A stretch of 16,391 nucleotides of DNA. Origin: CAYGUK01 sp964352985. Its GTDB lineage: Bacteria > Pseudomonadota > Gammaproteobacteria > JAHCLG01. The notes beneath the pieces were generated by a model, which was not told the origin of the DNA, made no database searches, and saw only the letters and a list, made by a program, of their open reading frames with translations. Positions within the stretch are counted from its first letter, which is position 1; each line of letters opens with the position of its first letter. The DNA lies in NCBI GenBank assembly GCA_964352985.1, contig CAYGUK010000090.1, forward strand, positions 1-16,391. Reading direction: 5' to 3'. Both the position numbers and the translations under genes were made by a program. Positions 13,216-16,391 of this stretch are shown one piece after another.

Positions 13216-16188
13216 TCAAAATGTTAATCGTATGGGCTGAATATCGACGTTTTTATCTACTTTATTATTCCAATTTAAACTATGAAGAAGTAATGAACTT
13301 AATTCTGTTTCATTGTTTTGTGTAAGGAAATCTTGAAGAAGCTTTACTTCTGCATGACTAAAACGTTGGTGCGTATATGAATTATTACTAAAGTTTAGAA
13401 CACAATTAAATGTTTTATTTAATCTCGGGTGTAATGGTAGATTAATCTTCAGAAATTCTTGTAATCGTTTAAATTGCGCTGATGTTAATTTAGCAAAGGT
13501 ATAGCATGAATCTAAGTATGCAATATTTGTCTGGTTAAGAAATTTTTGTAAAACATCCACATGACTTCTACGTAAAACTACATGTTGTCGATTTGTTTTT
13601 ATCATTTTTGCTAAATAAGTATGGTGATCCCATAATTTTTCGATTATTTCATTGATAGAACAATTAATACACCCTAATAAAGGTTGGAATAAATCATCTG
13701 GCGAAATACGAGGTATTTTTTTTACTCTTGCTGTAAAAGGGGAGGGATATACAACATTGTTTTTTGTCACAGTGGCTTGAGTTATATTTTCATCAGGTTT
13801 TCTTTTAGCAAGACGCTTTGACATGTCATGTGTTGAACTTAAACTTAAATGAATTTGTCTATCAGCTTCAGCATGATTATTTTCAGATTTTAATATTTTG
13901 TTTAAGTTTTCATCATCACTTTGACTATTTTCTTCTGATCCTAATTCTGGACAGGATTCATTCGTATTCTCGTCACTATCACTTTGGTCCTGTTGTGAAA
14001 TTGCCCAGTCTCTCACAGCTTGTATATAAGTTTTAACAAATTGAATTGGATGACTTGTTGCTAAAAATGCAGATTGGATTTCATGTGAGTTTTTATAGCG
14101 TGTATAGCCATGATATAAACCATAGCGGTATAAGATCACGAATAGATTTCTTTCTGCTTGTATATCAGATGTGTTTTTTTCTAAATGGTGGGGGTTTAAT
14201 GATTTGGATCTTCGATAATCGACATTGATTGCTTCACCTGGCAAAATGGGTCTTAATGCTTTAATCACAAATTGACCTTCAACCATTTCATAAGCTGCAT
14301 TGTAATTATCGATATCGTTTTCTGTTTGACTCGCTGGCGGAATTGAATTGATGAAACTACCGAGTCCTCTTAAATAAAAGGCACTGATTCTCTGGGTATT
14401 ATCTAACTGTGCGGTATAAGCAATTTCTTGTTCAGATAATTTTTCATGAGCTGAGACGTGTTGGCCTAAATAAGGCATTATTATTTCTCCAGCTTGATAT
14501 GTTGTACTCGCAAAAACACCAAATTGATTAAGTCCCATGCTGGGTATTCTAACAATAAAAGGTAAACATCTTGTGTAGAATTTTTGACGAAAATCATTTT
14601 CACGTTGTGTGGTAGGCGAATGTAATATTAATTCAGATTGTACTAGTCTTATTGATTTGTCACTTGATTGCGATGAATTATAAATTCGCTGAATTTCAGA
14701 CTGTAATGTTAGTAAGTCTTGTTCCTCATTTAAATCAAATAACCAAGATGTATTGCTGAGTGATTTATACGTTGATTCTAAATACTCATTCCACTGGCGA
14801 AATTTAATTGCAATGTGATTTTCTTGTTCTTCTGGTGATAATCGAGCATTTGTTTCATCATATTCTGGTAATTCTTCACCCATGATATCTTTATATACTT
14901 TACGTCTATTCTCAGGTTCAACGGGTAGAAAAATAGTTTGCGAGCAAGTTTTTTTACGTTTAGAAATAATTGCAGGATGAGAATTTAGTAATAAGTGAGC
15001 GCGTTTACCTAAATTAGCATCACTGATTTGAAGTTGTTGTTGCATTTTCTTTATGCGTTTTCTGGCATTATTACGTTTACATGCACTTCTTTTATCGTTA
15101 AATTGTTTTCTTAATCTTTTAGCAACGACAGCTTGGTATGTTGTTGTGGTGAAATCTTGACTCGCGAGTATTTCATTCGCTTGCTTTCTTTTTTTAGAGC
15201 GATTCTTATTTGAGTCTTTTTGCCATTTATGACATTTTTTAAAATATTCATCTGTTAGGATATCAATTTTTTTAATGTAATAAAGATAAAGATTTTCAGG
15301 TAGAAATTTATTATTCCGCGATAACATTTTATAAGTTTTTGATTTGTGAATGCTTTGCTGATGTCTGGTATGAATGTTATGGTATATTGAATAAAGAGTG
15401 GTATATTCTTGTTGTATCTTTTCTATTAGTTGTCGAAGTACTAGTAAATGATGCGCGATTCGTTCCTTATCAGTAATAATTGCTCTTTGAGCGGTAGTTA
15501 AATCAAAGGTAACAAGTATTGGATTTTCTTCAGTAATAATTTTTTGTAGAAACCATAATCGAAACCAGGCGCTAAATGCTTCGGTTTCACGTTCGGTTAG
15601 ATTATCATAAATTTCAATTAATCTGTATTTACTGTTTAGTTTGTTTTTTAATTCTGTTAATCCTGCTTGATTTAGAGCGTCTCTTAATACCGCTAACTCT
15701 TCTAAATTGCATTGAATTTCTCTCGCCATTGTTGTTGATGTAATGGATTTGAATTTTTGCAGGAGTGAGTTGTTTGTATCACGGAGTAAAGATGTTAGTA
15801 TCGTTAAATCGCTAGTTGTAAATTGAGTGAGCGGATGATTATTGAATTGAATCCATCTCGGATCACTTCTATCCAACTTATGTAATTTGTTACGATATCC
15901 TAATAGAATAGTTTTATTGGCATCTATCCATATTTTAAATCGATTGAGGTCTAAGAGTTCTTCAACAGATGGCGTAATCTCTAATATGATTTGATGTTGT
16001 ACTTCATTGTTTTTTTTTCGATATAAATTTGCAATTTTAGTACTAAATTCTGGTGAAAGTAATTCTACAAAAATCCATTGGCAATGTTTTTTTAATTCTA
16101 ATAATTGAGCTTCATTTTCACTACCTTTTAATATAACAGTGCTTAGATGCACTCTTTTTTCTTTTTGCTTTTCATTAGGCTTTGTCAT
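13216..16188 (-). CDS. Large SET-domain protein, candidate host-directed lysine methyltransferase
   Basis: SET domains transfer methyl groups from S-adenosylmethionine to lysines; in pathogens some modify host histones. In this 990-residue protein the SET core is at about 540-660. GVFASTTYQAGEIIMPYLG (557-575) gives the first half. GSFINSIPP (610-618), an insert, then NYNAAYEM, and ALRPILPGEAINVDYRR (644-660), with Y658 as likely catalytic tyrosine, give the second. The usual NHSCxPN is altered to FINS...N-x-NAA. Around it are basic clusters like nuclear signals (SKKRKQ 331-336, a bipartite-looking set at 366-383, KRKK 410-413, KRLAKRK 791-797), an acidic Ser/Asp/Glu stretch (733-768), and helical repeats near both ends. 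No signal peptide or membrane helix. AGAG precedes the ATG at 16188. The fold assignment is fairly secure; secretion and substrate are inference. Confidence 0.75.
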   Translation of the reverse strand: MTKPNEKQKEKRVHLSTVILKGSENEAQLLELKKHCQWIFVELLSPEFSTKIANLYRKKNNEVQHQIILEITPSVEELLDLNRFKIWIDANKTILLGYRNKLHKLDRSDPRWIQFNNHPLTQFTTSDLTILTSLLRDTNNSLLQKFKSITSTTMAREIQCNLEELAVLRDALNQAGLTELKNKLNSKYRLIEIYDNLTERETEAFSAWFRLWFLQKIITEENPILVTFDLTTAQRAIITDKERIAHHLLVLRQLIEKIQQEYTTLYSIYHNIHTRHQQSIHKSKTYKMLSRNNKFLPENLYLYYIKKIDILTDEYFKKCHKWQKDSNKNRSKKRKQANEILASQDFTTTTYQAVVAKRLRKQFNDKRSACKRNNARKRIKKMQQQLQISDANLGKRAHLLLNSHPAIISKRKKTCSQTIFLPVEPENRRKVYKDIMGEELPEYDETNARLSPEEQENHIAIKFRQWNEYLESTYKSLSNTSWLFDLNEEQDLLTLQSEIQRIYNSSQSSDKSIRLVQSELILHSPTTQRENDFRQKFYTRCLPFIVRIPSMGLNQFGVFASTTYQAGEIIMPYLGQHVSAHEKLSEQEIAYTAQLDNTQRISAFYLRGLGSFINSIPPASQTENDIDNYNAAYEMVEGQFVIKALRPILPGEAINVDYRRSKSLNPHHLEKNTSDIQAERNLFVILYRYGLYHGYTRYKNSHEIQSAFLATSHPIQFVKTYIQAVRDWAISQQDQSDSDENTNESCPELGSEENSQSDDENLNKILKSENNHAEADRQIHLSLSSTHDMSKRLAKRKPDENITQATVTKNNVVYPSPFTARVKKIPRISPDDLFQPLLGCINCSINEIIEKLWDHHTYLAKMIKTNRQHVVLRRSHVDVLQKFLNQTNIAYLDSCYTFAKLTSAQFKRLQEFLKINLPLHPRLNKTFNCVLNFSNNSYTHQRFSHAEVKLLQDFLTQNNETELSSLLLHSLNWNNKVDKNVDIQPIRLTF

Positions 16189-16208
16189 TATTATTCTCTA
16201 AATTTTTT

Positions 16209-16240
16209 GTAACTATTCAGCATAAATGCTAAATAGTTAC
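16209..16240. repeat. Hairpin containing the left end of the element
   Basis: GTAACTATT (16209-16217) pairs with AATAGTTAC (16232-16240), and AGCAT pairs with ATGCT inside, with one mismatch and a two-base centre. The outer arm repeats the terminal inverted repeat, so the element carries a third, internal copy of nine terminal bases. On the minus strand this structure lies in the leader or promoter region of the SET gene and could affect its expression. Confidence 0.7.
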
Positions 16241-16252
16241 CCTGATAGTACT

Positions 16253-16281
16253 GCCTAACCTGGCAAAGCCAGGCTAACGGC
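16253..16281. repeat. Second internal hairpin
   Basis: CCTGGC-AAA-GCCAGG (16259-16273) is a perfect six-base-pair stem with a three-base loop, extended imperfectly outward by GCCTAA and CTAACGGC. It is much more GC-rich than the surrounding genes, as expected for a foreign or selfish element. Confidence 0.7.
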
Positions 16282-16282
16282 A

Positions 16283-16314
16283 CTTAAGGGTAGAATCGCG
16301 ATTCTCCCCTTAAG
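16283..16314. repeat. 32-bp palindrome inside the element
   Basis: CTTAAGGG (16283-16290) is inverted as CCCTTAAG (16307-16314), and the centre AGAATCGCGATTCT (16292-16305) is itself a perfect palindrome. Only one symmetric pair (T16291 and C16306) fails to match. Such a near-perfect palindrome could form a cruciform or serve as a protein-binding site. Confidence 0.75.
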
Positions 16315-16391
16315 AATCCCCATCGCGTAAGGAAAGTCTGTTCTTTTCAGCGTTTCTACGTTGTTGCTTAAATTTGGTGAATAGTTACAAT

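Larger units (their letters stand above)
16209..16388. mobile_element. 180-bp MITE-like element with 11-bp terminal inverted repeats
   Basis: GTAACTATTCA at 16209-16219 is exactly inverted as TGAATAGTTAC at 16378-16388. The interior is non-coding and full of hairpins. The eight bases left of the element are AATTTTTT, and the only three bases visible on the right are AAT, consistent with an 8-bp target duplication cut by the window end. Ends beginning GTAA and 8-bp duplications are features of the IS66 family, so a miniature IS66-type element is the best guess. It starts 20 bp upstream of the SET gene's start codon and may therefore have replaced or supplied its promoter. The family link is from memory of family traits, not a search. 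Confidence 0.6.

Noticed and set aside
16283..16314. The 32-bp palindrome as an intrinsic terminator
   Set aside because: It has no T tract on either strand, no gene ends next to it, and it is symmetric and internal to the mobile-element-like unit.

Overview
The window is AT-rich, compactly coded DNA that looks gammaproteobacterial: Shine-Dalgarno sites of the GGAG/AGGA type, short gaps between genes, and type VI secretion (T6SS) proteins of the common proteobacterial kind. Two large eukaryotic-like proteins with SET-domain character and basic, nuclear-signal-like clusters suggest a bacterium that lives in or with a eukaryotic host. A Legionellales or Coxiella-like lineage would fit, but that is an inference from composition and gene content, not a demonstrated assignment.

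Layout. Positions 1-53 hold the start of a leftward gene with a signal-peptide-like N-terminus, cut by the window edge. Next is a leftward hcp (tssD) gene (420-929) with a hairpin terminator. A 395-bp divergent regulatory region (930-1324) separates hcp from a rightward operon. The operon holds, in order, a degenerate FHA/TagH-like gene, tssJ, tssK, tssL, tssM, tssA, tssB and tssC (1325-11474). Gaps between its genes are 1-13 bp, and several Shine-Dalgarno sites lie inside the preceding gene. A strong 14-bp-stem hairpin (11494-11527) closes the operon and also lies at the end of the converging leftward genes. Two leftward genes follow: a 990-residue SET-domain protein (16188-13216), then a 544-residue protein with a basic N-terminus and a degenerate SET-like region (13176-11542). 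The last 180 bp are a non-coding, hairpin-rich element with 11-bp terminal inverted repeats. It resembles a miniature transposable element of the IS66 type and ends just upstream of the SET gene.

How the parts work together. TssJ, TssL and TssM form the envelope-spanning complex, TssK links it to the baseplate, and TssA primes and caps tail assembly. TssB and TssC form the contractile sheath around the Hcp tube. The FHA-like protein is a likely post-translational or assembly regulator, judged mainly from its place before tssJ. No tssE, tssF, tssG, clpV (tssH), vgrG or PAAR gene lies in the window, so the system must be completed elsewhere, be split, or be incomplete. The SET-type gene pair is the most interesting part. 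Its products could be effectors acting on host chromatin, but nothing in the sequence proves their secretion or the route.
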